In this document: one piece after another, positions 1 through 8,555 of the stretch
Position numbering within the stretch: position 1 is the stretch's first letter
Layout: the number at the start of each line of letters is the position of its first letter
Source of the DNA: Spirochaetales bacterium
Lineage (GTDB): Bacteria > Spirochaetota > Spirochaetia > Sphaerochaetales > Sphaerochaetaceae
NCBI GenBank assembly: GCA_017470995.1
Contig: JAFUXI010000044.1
Span: forward strand, 1-54,966
DNA: 54,966 nt
Direction: 5' to 3'
Position numbers and translations under genes: made by a program
The notes under the pieces: generated by a model
Database searches by the model: none
What the model saw: the letters and a program-made list of their open reading frames with translations, nothing else
Told to the model about the DNA's origin: nothing

Positions 1-2
1 GA

Positions 3-77
3 GGCAAGAGTTATCGTTTGAAAGACAAGATCTTGCAGGACCCTGTCCCGCATGGCGAATCAGGTGGCAAAAATTAA
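3..77 (+). mobile_element. C-terminal tail of an IstB-like (IS21-type) transposition helper, cut by the window edge
   Basis: Only the last 24 codons are present, ending at TAA 75-77. The readable tail begins GKSYRLKDKILQ, which resembles the Gly-x-Ser-Tyr-Arg end seen in many IstB-type ATPases of IS21 elements. The ATPase core would lie to the left of the window, so the Walker motifs cannot be checked. Support comes from the three subterminal-type repeats that start right at the stop codon (66-136), an arrangement typical of IS21 right ends. The call rests on a short match; another DnaA-like ATPase tail is possible. Confidence 0.45.
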
Positions 78-136
78 GTTGACCAATCAACTGGCAAAAA
101 ATCACCTGACTGCATTGGAAAAAAATCATTTGGCTC
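66..136 (+). repeat. Three diverged ~20-bp repeats after the IstB-like ORF
   Basis: Units start at 66, 93 and 117 and share the core GGCAAAAA (GGAAAAAA in the third), followed by A/T then a CTGAC- or TTGAC-like block. The spacing is 27 and 24 bp. IS21-family elements carry such multiple transposase-binding repeats at their ends, so these probably mark the right end of the element. The exact terminus cannot be placed without the left end. Confidence 0.45.
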
Positions 137-197
137 TAACAGAAGGACGCTTCTCCCTGGGTAAGGGCGATGTGAGTGTAGTAAAGGCGGACAAGGT

Positions 198-227
198 TAC
201 TTACTTTTTTGATACTTACTTTTTTGA
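198..227. repeat. Perfect 15-bp tandem duplication
   Basis: TACTTACTTTTTTGA occurs twice head to tail (198-212 and 213-227). It lies in the non-coding stretch between the IS tail and the leuS terminator and may belong to the IS end or be replication slippage. Nothing else is recognised in 137-290. Confidence 0.8.
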
Positions 228-290
228 TAGTAATACTGCAGCTGTGCTTTGGTTAAGCTTGCTGTTGGTTGGAGTTGTCTTGTCTGCAAA

Positions 291-327
291 TAAAAACAGC
301 CATGCGGCATTGTATCCACATGGCTGT
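291..327 (-). terminator. Rho-independent terminator of leuS
   Basis: A 9-bp inverted repeat (296-304 against 319-327, ACAGCCATG/CATGGCTGT) is followed on the minus strand by a T-rich run (291-296 read in reverse). It lies about 20 nt after the leuS stop codon. Confidence 0.8.
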
Positions 328-348
328 CTGATTGTTTGTTTGCAGTGC

Positions 349-2877
349 TTACTTGACCACGAAGCTCACCAGCTTGCCGGGGACGACGATTTCCTTGACG
401 ATGGTAGCTCCGTCGAGGTATTTCTTCACATTCTCGTTCTCCTTGGCTGCTGCGATGATCTGGTCCTTGGTAGCATCCTTTGAGAGCATGATCTTAGCTC
501 TGACCTTGCCGTTGATCTGACAGACGATCTGGATCTCCTCGTCGATTGTCAGTGCCTCGATGTACTTCGGCCAGCTGACATTGGCAACCGAAGGCTGGTG
601 TCCTGCGCGTGCCCAGAGTTCTTCTGCAAGATGCGGTGCGTACGGTGCAATCATCAGAATCAGCGGTTCCCAGGCTTCTCTGGGAAGGGTGGGGAGCTTG
701 GAGAGGTCGTTGATGTAGACCATCATCTGGCTGATGGCTGTGTTGAAGTTCAGCGTTGCAGTGTCGTCCGTGACCTTCTTGATGGTCTTGTGCAGACTCT
801 TGAGGATCTCTGCCGGGGCTTTGTCCTCCGTGATTGCCTTCTCTTCTCCCAGACGCCAGATGCGGTCGATGAAGCGCCAGACGCCGGCGATGCCGGTTGT
901 GGACCAGGGCTTGGAAACCTGAAGCGGACCCATGAACATCTCGTACATGCGCATTGTATCTGCACCGTACTGGGCGATTACCTCGTCCGGGTTGATGACG
1001 TTCTTGAGGCTCTTGGACATCTTGGCGATGACACGCTCGAGCTTCTCTCCGGTCTCCTTGTCCGTAAAGGTTCCGTCCTCGTTTTCGATGACCTGATCTG
1101 CAGGTACCAGTGATTTATTCGGTCTCTGGTATGCAAATGAGGTTATCATTCCCTGGTTGACCAGTCTTGCAAACGGCTCGGGTGTGGAAACCAGTCCGAG
1201 GTCGAAGAGAACCTTGTGCCAGAACCTTGCATAGAGCAGGTGCAGAACTGCGTGCTCGGTTCCTCCGATGTAGAGATCCACCGGCATCCAGTACTTTTCC
1301 TTCTCGGCATCGACAAAGGCCTTGGGGTTCTTCGGGTCGATGTAGCGCAGGTAGTACCAGCAGGATCCTCCCCACTGGGGCATGGTGTTGGTCTCTCTCT
1401 TTGCAGGGCCGCCGCACTTGGGGCACTTGCAGTTCACCCAGCTGTCAATGTTTGCCAGCGGGCTTTCGCCTGTGCCGGAGGGCTGGTAGCTCTGGACTTC
1501 GGGCAGTGTGAGCGGAAGCTCGTCTTCGGGAACCAGGACGGTGCCGCAGTGAGGGCAGTGGATGAGAGGGATTGGCTCTCCCCAGTATCTCTGGCGGCTG
1601 AAGATCCAGTCTCGGAGCTTGAAGTTGATCATCTTGTGACCGATCTTGCGCTCTTCGAGGAATTTTATCATGGCCTCGATGGCATCGGCCTTGTTGAGTC
1701 CGTCCAAAAAACCGCTGTTGACGTGGATTCCGTCTTCGGTCCAGGCCTGGGTCTGCACATCGACTTCGGACTTGAGGACCTCTATGATGGGCAGGTTGAA
1801 CTTCTTTGCAAACTCCCAGTCACGGGTATCGTGGGCCGGAACTGCCATGATGGCGCCGGTGCCGTAGGAGATGAGTACGTAGTCTGCGATCCAGATCGGG
1901 ATTTCCTTGCCGTTGACGGGGTTGATGGCATAGCTTCCGGAGAAGACGCCGGTTTTCTCTTTGGCAAGGTCCGTGCGGTCGAGATCGCTCTTCTTGGCTG
2001 CCTGCTCGATGTAGGCCTTGACGGCTTTCTCGTTATCCTTGGTGGTGAGCTTGCCCACAAGCGGATGCTCGGGGGAGATTACCATGTAGGTTGCGCCGAA
2101 GAGGGTATCGCATCTGGTTGTGAAGACTTCCAGCTTGCCGTCGCTCTCGTTCTCGAGGCCCTTGACCTGGAAGAGTACGGAGGCGCCTTCGGACTTGCCG
2201 ATCCAGTTGCGCTGCATGAGCTTGACGCTCTCGGGCCAGTCGACCAGATCCAGGTCGTCCAGAAGTCTCTGGGCGTAGGCTGTGATCTTGAGGACCCACT
2301 GGCGGATGTTCTTCTTCTCTACCTGGCTGCCGCAGCGCTCGCATTTGCCTTCCTTGACCTCTTCGTTGGCAAGGCCGGTCTTGCAGTGGGGGCACCAGTT
2401 GATGGGAGCCTGGCTCTCGTAGGCCAGTCCCTTCTCGTAGAGCTTCTCGAATATCCACTGTGTCCAGTGGTAGTAATCCGGGTCGCAGGTCGAGATTTCG
2501 CGGTCCCAGTCATAGCAGAAACCCAGGCTCTTGATCTGACGGCGGAAGGTGTTGATGTTCTTCTCCGTGGTGATGGCCGGGTGTGTGCCTGTCTGGATGG
2601 CGTAGTTCTCCGCCGGCAGTCCGAAGGAGTCGAATCCCATCGGATGCAGGACGTTGTAACCGTTCATCCTGAGGTAGCGGCAGTAGATGTCCGTGGCCGT
2701 GTAGCCTTCGGGGTGTCCGACATGAAGGCCTGCTCCCGAAGGATAGGGGAACATGTCGAGGACGTAGGCCCTCTTCTCCTTGGGGAAGGATGGGTCTTCG
2801 GTGACGGCAAAGGTCTTGTTCTCTGCCCAGTACTTCTGCCATTTAGGCTCTGTTTCTGCAAATGGATAACTGCTCAT
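349..2877 (-). CDS. leuS: Leucyl-tRNA synthetase
   Basis: Charges tRNA-Leu with leucine in the cytoplasm. The 842 residues match the usual bacterial length. The class I HIGH-type motif is seen as HVGH at about 52-55 within [13 protein letters not shown], and KMSKS at about 619-623. Two Cys-pair zinc-ribbon clusters are visible (CPHC...CERC in the first quarter and CPHC near the middle), and the CP1 editing domain carries the [15 protein letters not shown] block. The gene is monocistronic, divergent from the YhhN gene and closed by its own terminator. No Shine-Dalgarno sequence precedes the ATG; instead a promoter -10 lies 8 nt upstream, so the mRNA is probably leaderless. A long antisense frame over it is a codon-bias shadow. 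Confidence 0.98.
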   Translation of the reverse strand: MSSYPFAETEPKWQKYWAENKTFAVTEDPSFPKEKRAYVLDMFPYPSGAGLHVGHPEGYTATDIYCRYLRMNGYNVLHPMGFDSFGLPAENYAIQTGTHPAITTEKNINTFRRQIKSLGFCYDWDREISTCDPDYYHWTQWIFEKLYEKGLAYESQAPINWCPHCKTGLANEEVKEGKCERCGSQVEKKNIRQWVLKITAYAQRLLDDLDLVDWPESVKLMQRNWIGKSEGASVLFQVKGLENESDGKLEVFTTRCDTLFGATYMVISPEHPLVGKLTTKDNEKAVKAYIEQAAKKSDLDRTDLAKEKTGVFSGSYAINPVNGKEIPIWIADYVLISYGTGAIMAVPAHDTRDWEFAKKFNLPIIEVLKSEVDVQTQAWTEDGIHVNSGFLDGLNKADAIEAMIKFLEERKIGHKMINFKLRDWIFSRQRYWGEPIPLIHCPHCGTVLVPEDELPLTLPEVQSYQPSGTGESPLANIDSWVNCKCPKCGGPAKRETNTMPQWGGSCWYYLRYIDPKNPKAFVDAEKEKYWMPVDLYIGGTEHAVLHLLYARFWHKVLFDLGLVSTPEPFARLVNQGMITSFAYQRPNKSLVPADQVIENEDGTFTDKETGEKLERVIAKMSKSLKNVINPDEVIAQYGADTMRMYEMFMGPLQVSKPWSTTGIAGVWRFIDRIWRLGEEKAITEDKAPAEILKSLHKTIKKVTDDTATLNFNTAISQMMVYINDLSKLPTLPREAWEPLILMIAPYAPHLAEELWARAGHQPSVANVSWPKYIEALTIDEEIQIVCQINGKVRAKIMLSKDATKDQIIAAAKENENVKKYLDGATIVKEIVVPGKLVSFVVK

Positions 2878-2885
2878 GGTTGAGT

Positions 2886-2914
2886 ATTCTATTTATATTG
2901 TCATTTTGCGTCAA
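2886..2914 (-). promoter_or_regulatory. leuS promoter (predicted leaderless)
   Basis: On the minus strand TTGACG (2914-2909), a 17-nt spacer and TAGAAT (2891-2886) fit a sigma-70 promoter. The ATG begins 8 nt after the hexamer, so transcription would start about 2 nt before it. Confidence 0.65.
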
Positions 2915-2928
2915 TTGAAGGGTGGAAT

Positions 2929-3642
2929 TTGGCACAAGAAGCGTTTATTCTTTATGTCATGAAGCAGGTTTTCTCTCTTGTTCTGTATGGCCTAATCATC
3001 ATTGTCTGCCTCTTTGCCATCAAGAAGAAGTCTTCGCGCCTCTATGCTGCATCCAAACCGTTTCTGATGCCGCTTCTTCTGGTGGTATACATCTGCTTCC
3101 TTCCCGAAGGGGCAAGGGGCCGGAGCTACCAGAAATTCGTGGCTTTTGCCCTGCTGTTCGATACTCTGGGCGATGTGTTTCTGCTGTTTCCCAGAAACAA
3201 GAGCAGACACATGTTTTACCTTGGAATGCTGAGCTTCTTTACAGGCCACATCTTCTACTGCCTGTGGTTTGCAAACGTGCCTATCCCACATTCAAAACAA
3301 TGTGCCATAGTGGCATTTATGATGTGTTTTTTAATCGAATACTTGCTATATAGGCAATTGATTCTGGGACCAAGAAAATATGCTCCGCTTCTTATGCCGT
3401 ACTCGTTCGGACTGTGTGCGGTGGCGGTCGCAATCGCCTCCACAATGGGACAGGGAGGGCCGCTGTTCGCCTCGGTTCTGAGCTTTCTGGGAATAGGTCT
3501 GTTCTTCTTTTCCGACTTCTGCATCATGCGCCGCATGGTACGTCTGCCGCTGTTCGGACAGATGATGGTCATGAGCACCTACATTGCCGGGCAGAGCCTG
3601 ATAGTACTGGGCATGCTGCTGATGCAGGCTCAGTTGGTGTAA
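2929..3642 (+). CDS. YhhN/TMEM86-family membrane protein (lysoplasmalogenase-like)
   Basis: An integral membrane protein of 237 residues with about seven or eight hydrophobic segments. Family hallmarks are visible: SKPFLMP at about 42-48, DTLGD at 78-82 and FFTGH at 103-107. Members include lysoplasmalogenases that cleave the vinyl-ether bond of lysoplasmalogens; plasmalogens are common in anaerobes, so this role is plausible but inferred. The frame opens with TTG at 2929, preceded by the Shine-Dalgarno-like GAAGGGTGG. A downstream ATG at 2959 is a possible alternative that would remove ten residues before the first membrane segment. The gene is single and divergent from leuS. Confidence 0.85.
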   Translation: MAQEAFILYVMKQVFSLVLYGLIIIVCLFAIKKKSSRLYAASKPFLMPLLLVVYICFLPEGARGRSYQKFVAFALLFDTLGDVFLLFPRNKSRHMFYLGMLSFFTGHIFYCLWFANVPIPHSKQCAIVAFMMCFLIEYLLYRQLILGPRKYAPLLMPYSFGLCAVAVAIASTMGQGGPLFASVLSFLGIGLFFFSDFCIMRRMVRLPLFGQMMVMSTYIAGQSLIVLGMLLMQAQLV

Positions 3643-3736
3643 CAGAAAATCAAAAAACAGCTTCTCGATATCAAGAAAAACGCTAAATCTGTGGTAGGAT
3701 TGGAAATAAAGATACTACACATAGTTCAAGTTATTT

Positions 3737-3745
3737 TGTTATAAT
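3737..3745 (+). promoter_or_regulatory. Extended -10 of parE (predicted leaderless)
   Basis: TGTTATAAT is a perfect extended -10. No good -35 is seen at 17 nt. The ATG of parE begins 9 nt after the hexamer, leaving a leader of about 3 nt and no room for a Shine-Dalgarno sequence. Confidence 0.65.
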
Positions 3746-3754
3746 AGTACTGTT

Positions 3755-5566
3755 ATGGCTGAGAAGAAACCTATCTATGACGAAAACGCGATAAAGACGA
3801 TGTCCCCGCTGGAGCATATCAGGCTGCGCCCCGGTATGTATATCGGTCGTCTGGGAAACGGCACCCACGTGGACGACGGAATATATGTTCTCATGAAGGA
3901 AGTCATCGACAACAGCATCGATGAGTTCATCATGGGAGCCGGCAACAGGATCACCATCAGGCTCGAGGACAAGAAGGTCAGCGTCCGTGACCACGGAAGA
4001 GGAATCCCGCTGGGAAAGGTCATCGACTGCGTGTCCGAGATCAACACAGGCGCCAAGTACAACGACGACGTGTTCCAGTTCAGCGTAGGACTGAACGGAG
4101 TAGGTACCAAGGCGGTCAATGCCCTGAGCTCCTGGTTCCACGTCAAGTCCCACCGTGACGGCCGTTTCTTCGAGGCTTTCTTCAAGCAGGGAATCCTCAC
4201 ATCGAAGAACGAGGGAAAGACGGACGAGCCCAACGGAACGCTTACCGAGTTCATTCCCGATGAGGAGATTTTCGGAGCCTATGCCTTTAACGAAGAGTTC
4301 ATAGTCCAGAGACTCAACAACTACTGCTACCTTAATACCGGCCTAACGCTGGACTACAACAAGCGGATCTTCAAGAGCCAGCACGGACTGCTGGACCTGC
4401 TTGAGAAGGAAGTCCAGGACAACGGAATCTATGACATAATCCACTACCGCGGCAAGATGATAGAGTTCGCCTTCACCCACACCCGTGAGTTCAGCGGCGA
4501 AACCTATTTCTCATATGTCAACGGTCAGTACACAAGCGACGGAGGAACCCATCAGGCCGCCTTCAAGGAAGGAATCCTTGCGGGTGTGAAGGAGTTCTTC
4601 AAGAAGTCCACCTGGGCTCCTCAGGATGTGAGAGAGGGTATTGTCGGGGCCATAGCCATCAAGGTCCAGACCCCGGTCTTCGAGAGCCAGACCAAGAACA
4701 AGCTGGGCAACACCGAAGTGCGCATGCCGATAATCAACGAGGTCAAGGAAGCCATAATCGATTATCTGCACAAGAATCCTGAGTCGGCACAGCTTCTGAA
4801 CCAGAAGATCCTGACCAACGAGAACATCCGAAAGAAGCTCTCCGAGGTCAAGAAGATCGCCAAGGAGAATGCCAAGAAGATATCGATCAACATCCCCAAG
4901 CTCAAGGACTGCAAGTTCCACCTCGGACAGACAGGCCCGCATGCCGATATGGGAGAGAGGTCGATGATCTTCCTCACTGAGGGAGATTCCGCTTCAGGTA
5001 CGCTCAACACCGCACGCGATGTCATGACCCAGGCCGTCTTCAGCCTCCGCGGAAAGCCGCTGAACACCAACGGAATGGCCATGACCGACATGTACAAGAA
5101 CGCCGAGCTCTACAATGTCATGGCAGCGCTGGGAATCGAGAACGGAATAGACGGACTGCGCTATTCCAAGGTCATCTTTGCAACTGATGCCGATATCGAC
5201 GGTTTCCACATCAGAATCCTGCTTCTGACTTACTTCCTCAGCTATTTCGAGGATCTGATCCACGCAGGCCGCGTCTGGATCCTGGATACTCCGCTCTTCA
5301 GGGTGCGCAACAAGAGCGTGACCACCTACTGCTACTCCGAAGAGGAGCGCGACAACATGATGAAGCAGATCAAGGGCAGCGAGGTCACACGCTTCAAGGG
5401 ACTAGGCGAAATCTCCGCCAAGGAGTTCGGCCAGTTCATAGGCGAGGACATGAGGCTCATCCCCGTGACCATCGACAGTCTTGCCGATGCCCGCAGGGCA
5501 ATGAACTTCTACATGGGAAACAACACGCCCGAAAGGCGTGATTTCATCATGGAAAATCTGGTGTGA
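3755..5566 (+). CDS. parE: DNA topoisomerase IV subunit B (GyrB/ParE family)
   Basis: The ATPase subunit of a type IIA topoisomerase. The GHKL ATP-binding domain shows RPGMYIG (about 25-31), EVIDNSIDE (49-57), DHGRGIP (79-85) and the GLNGVGTKAVNALS lid. The TOPRIM domain has the catalytic Glu in FLTEGDSASG (Glu 409) and the DxDxD triad in ATDADIDG (478, 480, 482). At 603 residues it is short and lacks the long GyrB insertion. It is followed 10 nt later by parC, so the pair forms a heterotetramer. I call it topoisomerase IV rather than gyrase because the partner lacks clear GyrA-box repeats; this subtype call is moderately certain. No Shine-Dalgarno sequence is present. Confidence 0.93.
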   Translation: MAEKKPIYDENAIKTMSPLEHIRLRPGMYIGRLGNGTHVDDGIYVLMKEVIDNSIDEFIMGAGNRITIRLEDKKVSVRDHGRGIPLGKVIDCVSEINTGAKYNDDVFQFSVGLNGVGTKAVNALSSWFHVKSHRDGRFFEAFFKQGILTSKNEGKTDEPNGTLTEFIPDEEIFGAYAFNEEFIVQRLNNYCYLNTGLTLDYNKRIFKSQHGLLDLLEKEVQDNGIYDIIHYRGKMIEFAFTHTREFSGETYFSYVNGQYTSDGGTHQAAFKEGILAGVKEFFKKSTWAPQDVREGIVGAIAIKVQTPVFESQTKNKLGNTEVRMPIINEVKEAIIDYLHKNPESAQLLNQKILTNENIRKKLSEVKKIAKENAKKISINIPKLKDCKFHLGQTGPHADMGERSMIFLTEGDSASGTLNTARDVMTQAVFSLRGKPLNTNGMAMTDMYKNAELYNVMAALGIENGIDGLRYSKVIFATDADIDGFHIRILLLTYFLSYFEDLIHAGRVWILDTPLFRVRNKSVTTYCYSEEERDNMMKQIKGSEVTRFKGLGEISAKEFGQFIGEDMRLIPVTIDSLADARRAMNFYMGNNTPERRDFIMENLV

Positions 5567-5576
5567 GGAGGCAGAC

Positions 5577-7664
5577 ATGGCAAACGCAAAAGACCTTTTC
5601 CGTCAGAACTTCATCGAATACGCATCATATGTCATAAAGGACAGGGCCATTCCCGATATCGAGGACGGCCTCAAGCCCGTACAGAGAAGAATCCTTCACA
5701 CCATGATCGAGATGGACGACGGGCGCTTCAACAAGGTCGCCAACGTCGTCGGATCGACCATGCACTACCATCCGCACGGAGATGCCTCCATCTACACGGC
5801 CCTCGTCAATCTGGCCAACTGCGACCTCTTCATAGACAAGCAGGGTAACTACGGTAACTTCATGACAGGCGACGGACCTGCAGCTGCCAGATACATCGAG
5901 TGCCGCCTGCTTCCGTTTGCAAAGAAGGTTCTCTACAACCCCGAGATCACCGAGTACGTCGAATCCTACGACGGCAGAAGCAAGGAGCCAGTGGTCTTCC
6001 CGGCAAAGATTCCCGTAGTCCTCATCCAGGGCACCGAGGGTATTGCCGTCGGTATGTCCACCAAGATCCTGCCCCACAACGCGCATGAGGTCATCGATGC
6101 CCAGATAGCCGCCATCAAGGGCGAGGATTTCCAACTCTATCCCGATTTCCCGGGCGGCGGAATCATGGACGTCTCTGACTATCAGGACGGTCTTGGCTCC
6201 GTGGCAGTCAGGGCCAAGCTCGATACCTCCAATGCCAAGAAGATAATCATCGAGGAGCTGCCGTACGGTGTTGACAGCGAAAAAATGATCAAGTCCATCG
6301 AGGATGCCATCAAGAAGGGCAGGCTCAAGATCCAGAGCGTCAGCGACTTCACGGCAGACTCGGTCAACATCGAAATCTCCCTGGCCAAGGGCACCTACAC
6401 CAAGGATGTCGTCGATGCCCTCTATGCCTACACGCTCTGCGAGCAGAAGATTTCGGTAAACTGCCTTGTCATCAGGGACAAGCTTCCGCATGTCTGCACC
6501 GTCAGCGATGTAATCAGATACCACGCAGACCACATCCTCGAGGTTTCCAAGAAGGAGCTGGAGGTCCAGCGCGGACATCTGTTCGACAGACTGCACACAA
6601 GGACTCTGGAGCGCATCTTCATCGAGGAGCGCATCTACAAGCGCATCGAGCAGAAGAGAACCCAGGAAGCCGTTGTCCAGGCAATCCGCACAGGCTTCGA
6701 GCCCTATGCAGACCAGCTGGTACGCGAGATAACCGATGAGGACATCGATCACCTGCTGAAGATTCCAATCCGCAGGATCTCGCTCTTCGACATCGAGAAG
6801 AACCATCAGGAGATCGACCAGATCAATGCCGACATCAAGCAGGTCGACTACGATCTCTCCCACCTGGACGAGTATTCAATCAAGACGCTGAACAACATCA
6901 AGGCGGATCTTGATGCAGAGACCCACAGACGCAAGACCGTGATTGCAGACTTCAACATGGTCGATGTGCGCGATGTGGCAAAACGTGACCTCGATCTCAG
7001 ATATGACGGAGCAACCGGCTATCTGGGTACCAACGTCAAGACAGGCACTCCGCTCTTCAAGGTTTCCGAGTTCGACAAGATCCTCATAGTGCAGAAGAAC
7101 GGAACATACTACTGTTCCAACGTGCCGGACAAGCTGTTCGTGGGCAAGGACATCACATACTGCGGCCTTGCGGACAAGGAAGTTCTGGAAGACATAGTAT
7201 TCACCGTCATCTATCTGGACAAGAAGACGAAGGTCACCTACATCAAGCGCTGCAAGCTCAGCGGATTCATCATGAACAAGCCCTATGAGCTTCTGCCGGA
7301 TCCGGACAACAACTCGCTAAAGAAGCTTTCCGTTCTTCCGAATGCAGAGGTCACGGTCACATACAAGGGACCGAGCCGAATAAAGGAATCGACCTTCCTG
7401 TTCTCCGACTATCTGGTCAAGGGTGCAAAGGCCGGCGGCGTGACCATCACGAAGAAAGAGATAGCCTCAATCCGCATCAAGGCATGTAAACTTGTGGAGT
7501 CAGCCCCCAAGCAGAACATCGATAGTGAAGAAGATGATGAAGAGCCTGAGGGTGAGGATGTCGAAGAGAAGGAAGAGCCCAAGGTAAAGCCTGTTCCCGA
7601 GCCCAAGAGCACCAAGAAGCCTTCCGACGATGACATGCCGGGGTTGTTCGACGATGTTGACTAG
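5577..7664 (+). CDS. parC: DNA topoisomerase IV subunit A (GyrA/ParC family)
   Basis: The DNA-cleaving subunit that works with the upstream parE product. The start chosen is ATG 5577 behind the strong GAGGAGG site at 5565-5571; an earlier in-frame ATG at 5538 would overlap parE. The breakage-reunion domain begins within the first residues (IPDIEDGLKPVQRRIL), carries the quinolone-region block HPHGDASIY at about 66-74, and the active-site Tyr 106 in AARYIE. The C-terminal third is a weak beta-pinwheel region that ends in a tail rich in Asp, Glu, Lys and Pro. The length is 695 residues. The stop codon overlaps the start of the next gene. Confidence 0.93.
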   Translation: MANAKDLFRQNFIEYASYVIKDRAIPDIEDGLKPVQRRILHTMIEMDDGRFNKVANVVGSTMHYHPHGDASIYTALVNLANCDLFIDKQGNYGNFMTGDGPAAARYIECRLLPFAKKVLYNPEITEYVESYDGRSKEPVVFPAKIPVVLIQGTEGIAVGMSTKILPHNAHEVIDAQIAAIKGEDFQLYPDFPGGGIMDVSDYQDGLGSVAVRAKLDTSNAKKIIIEELPYGVDSEKMIKSIEDAIKKGRLKIQSVSDFTADSVNIEISLAKGTYTKDVVDALYAYTLCEQKISVNCLVIRDKLPHVCTVSDVIRYHADHILEVSKKELEVQRGHLFDRLHTRTLERIFIEERIYKRIEQKRTQEAVVQAIRTGFEPYADQLVREITDEDIDHLLKIPIRRISLFDIEKNHQEIDQINADIKQVDYDLSHLDEYSIKTLNNIKADLDAETHRRKTVIADFNMVDVRDVAKRDLDLRYDGATGYLGTNVKTGTPLFKVSEFDKILIVQKNGTYYCSNVPDKLFVGKDITYCGLADKEVLEDIVFTVIYLDKKTKVTYIKRCKLSGFIMNKPYELLPDPDNNSLKKLSVLPNAEVTVTYKGPSRIKESTFLFSDYLVKGAKAGGVTITKKEIASIRIKACKLVESAPKQNIDSEEDDEEPEGEDVEEKEEPKVKPVPEPKSTKKPSDDDMPGLFDDVD

Positions 7665-8379
7665 TCTTTCCGAAATGATCCTGTACGAAGACAACCATCT
7701 GATTCTCATAAACAAGCTGCCCGGGGAGATAGTGCAGGCGGACAAGACCGGGGACATCACCCTTGCAGATGATGTGAAGCACTATCTGAAAGTCAGATAC
7801 AACAAGCCGGGCAACGTTTTTCTGGGGCTTCCGCACAGGCTGGACAGACCTACCAGCGGCATAGTGGTTTTTGCCAGAACGGACAAGGCCCTTAGCCGTC
7901 TGTCCGAGATGTTCCGTACCGGAAAGATCGAGAAGCACTACTGGGCCATTACGGACAAGCAGCTGCCGTCCGAGAGCGGGGAGCTCTGCCATTATCTCTA
8001 TAGAGACGCGCAGAAGAACAAGAGCTTTGCATACAGTCCGTCTCCGGATGGCGGTAAGCCGTCAATCCGCGGGGTGCGTCCGGACGATCTTCAGCTTGCA
8101 CGTCTGCAGTACAGACAGATAGGGCAGTCGGAGCGATATGAGCTCTATGACATCAACCTGCTGACCGGAAGGCACCATCAGATCAGGGCCCAGCTTGCCG
8201 CCTGCGGGGTGCATATCAAGGGAGACCTCAAGTACGGCTTCCCGCGCTCCAATATCGACGGTGGCATCTGTCTGCATTCCCACGAAATCATGTTCTCCCA
8301 TCCTGTAGGCGGGGTACCTGTTCATGTGATTGCACCACCGCCGGAGGATCCGATCTGGTCTTATTTCGGAATCCAGTAA
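7654..8379 (+). CDS. RluA/RluD-family RNA pseudouridine synthase
   Basis: Isomerises uridine to pseudouridine in RNA, most likely 23S rRNA or tRNA. The catalytic motif HRLDRPTSG lies at 61-69 with the nucleophilic Asp 64, and RHHQIRAQLA, the second conserved RluA block, follows in the C-terminal half. The 241-residue form starts at ATG 7654, overlapping the parC stop by 11 nt, which suggests translational coupling; ATG 7675 is the alternative. No S4 RNA-binding domain is present, which is usual for short RluA-type proteins. The exact target cannot be told from sequence. Confidence 0.9.
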   Translation: MLTSLSEMILYEDNHLILINKLPGEIVQADKTGDITLADDVKHYLKVRYNKPGNVFLGLPHRLDRPTSGIVVFARTDKALSRLSEMFRTGKIEKHYWAITDKQLPSESGELCHYLYRDAQKNKSFAYSPSPDGGKPSIRGVRPDDLQLARLQYRQIGQSERYELYDINLLTGRHHQIRAQLAACGVHIKGDLKYGFPRSNIDGGICLHSHEIMFSHPVGGVPVHVIAPPPEDPIWSYFGIQ

Positions 8380-8460
8380 TTCAGGTTATTTGATTTTAGC
8401 TATTTCTCAATGTCTGCCATTGCATTTTGACTCAATCAAAATATTAGAGCTAACTGAAAG

Positions 8461-8488
8461 TTGACATCTGCCGAAACGGGTTTATACT
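8461..8488 (+). promoter_or_regulatory. gdhA promoter
   Basis: A perfect TTGACA at 8461-8466, a 16-nt spacer and TATACT at 8483-8488. Transcription should begin near 8495, giving a leader of about 61 nt. The stretch 8380-8460 before it holds no recognisable feature. Confidence 0.8.
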
Positions 8489-8492
8489 GATT

Positions 8493-8540
8493 GTGCTGAA
8501 CCACAGGATGCCGATGCGCCCTGCAATCAACGGTCAGCAC
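8493..8540 (+). promoter_or_regulatory. Hairpin spanning the 5' end of the gdhA leader
   Basis: GTGCTGA (8493-8499) pairs with TCAGCAC (8534-8540), extended past a bulged A by CC/GG; an inner CAGG (8504-8507) pairs with CCTG (8520-8523). The structure starts at the predicted 5' end of the mRNA and stops 5 nt before the GGAGG ribosome-binding site at 8546-8550. Confidence 0.55.
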
Positions 8541-8555
8541 CGCTTGGAGGAAAAA

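Noticed and set aside
1216..2883. Long open frame (555 codons) opposite leuS
   Set aside because: It lies entirely antisense to a clear leucyl-tRNA synthetase, has no recognisable domain, and arises from the GC-rich third codon positions of leuS.
5538..5576. Longer N-terminus for parC
   Set aside because: It would overlap the parE 3' end by about 29 nt, while ATG 5577 has a strong Shine-Dalgarno sequence and begins with the usual ParC sequence.
5625..6863. Long open frame (412 codons) opposite parC
   Set aside because: Antisense shadow of a conserved gene; low-complexity Leu/Asp/Val composition typical of mirrored codons.
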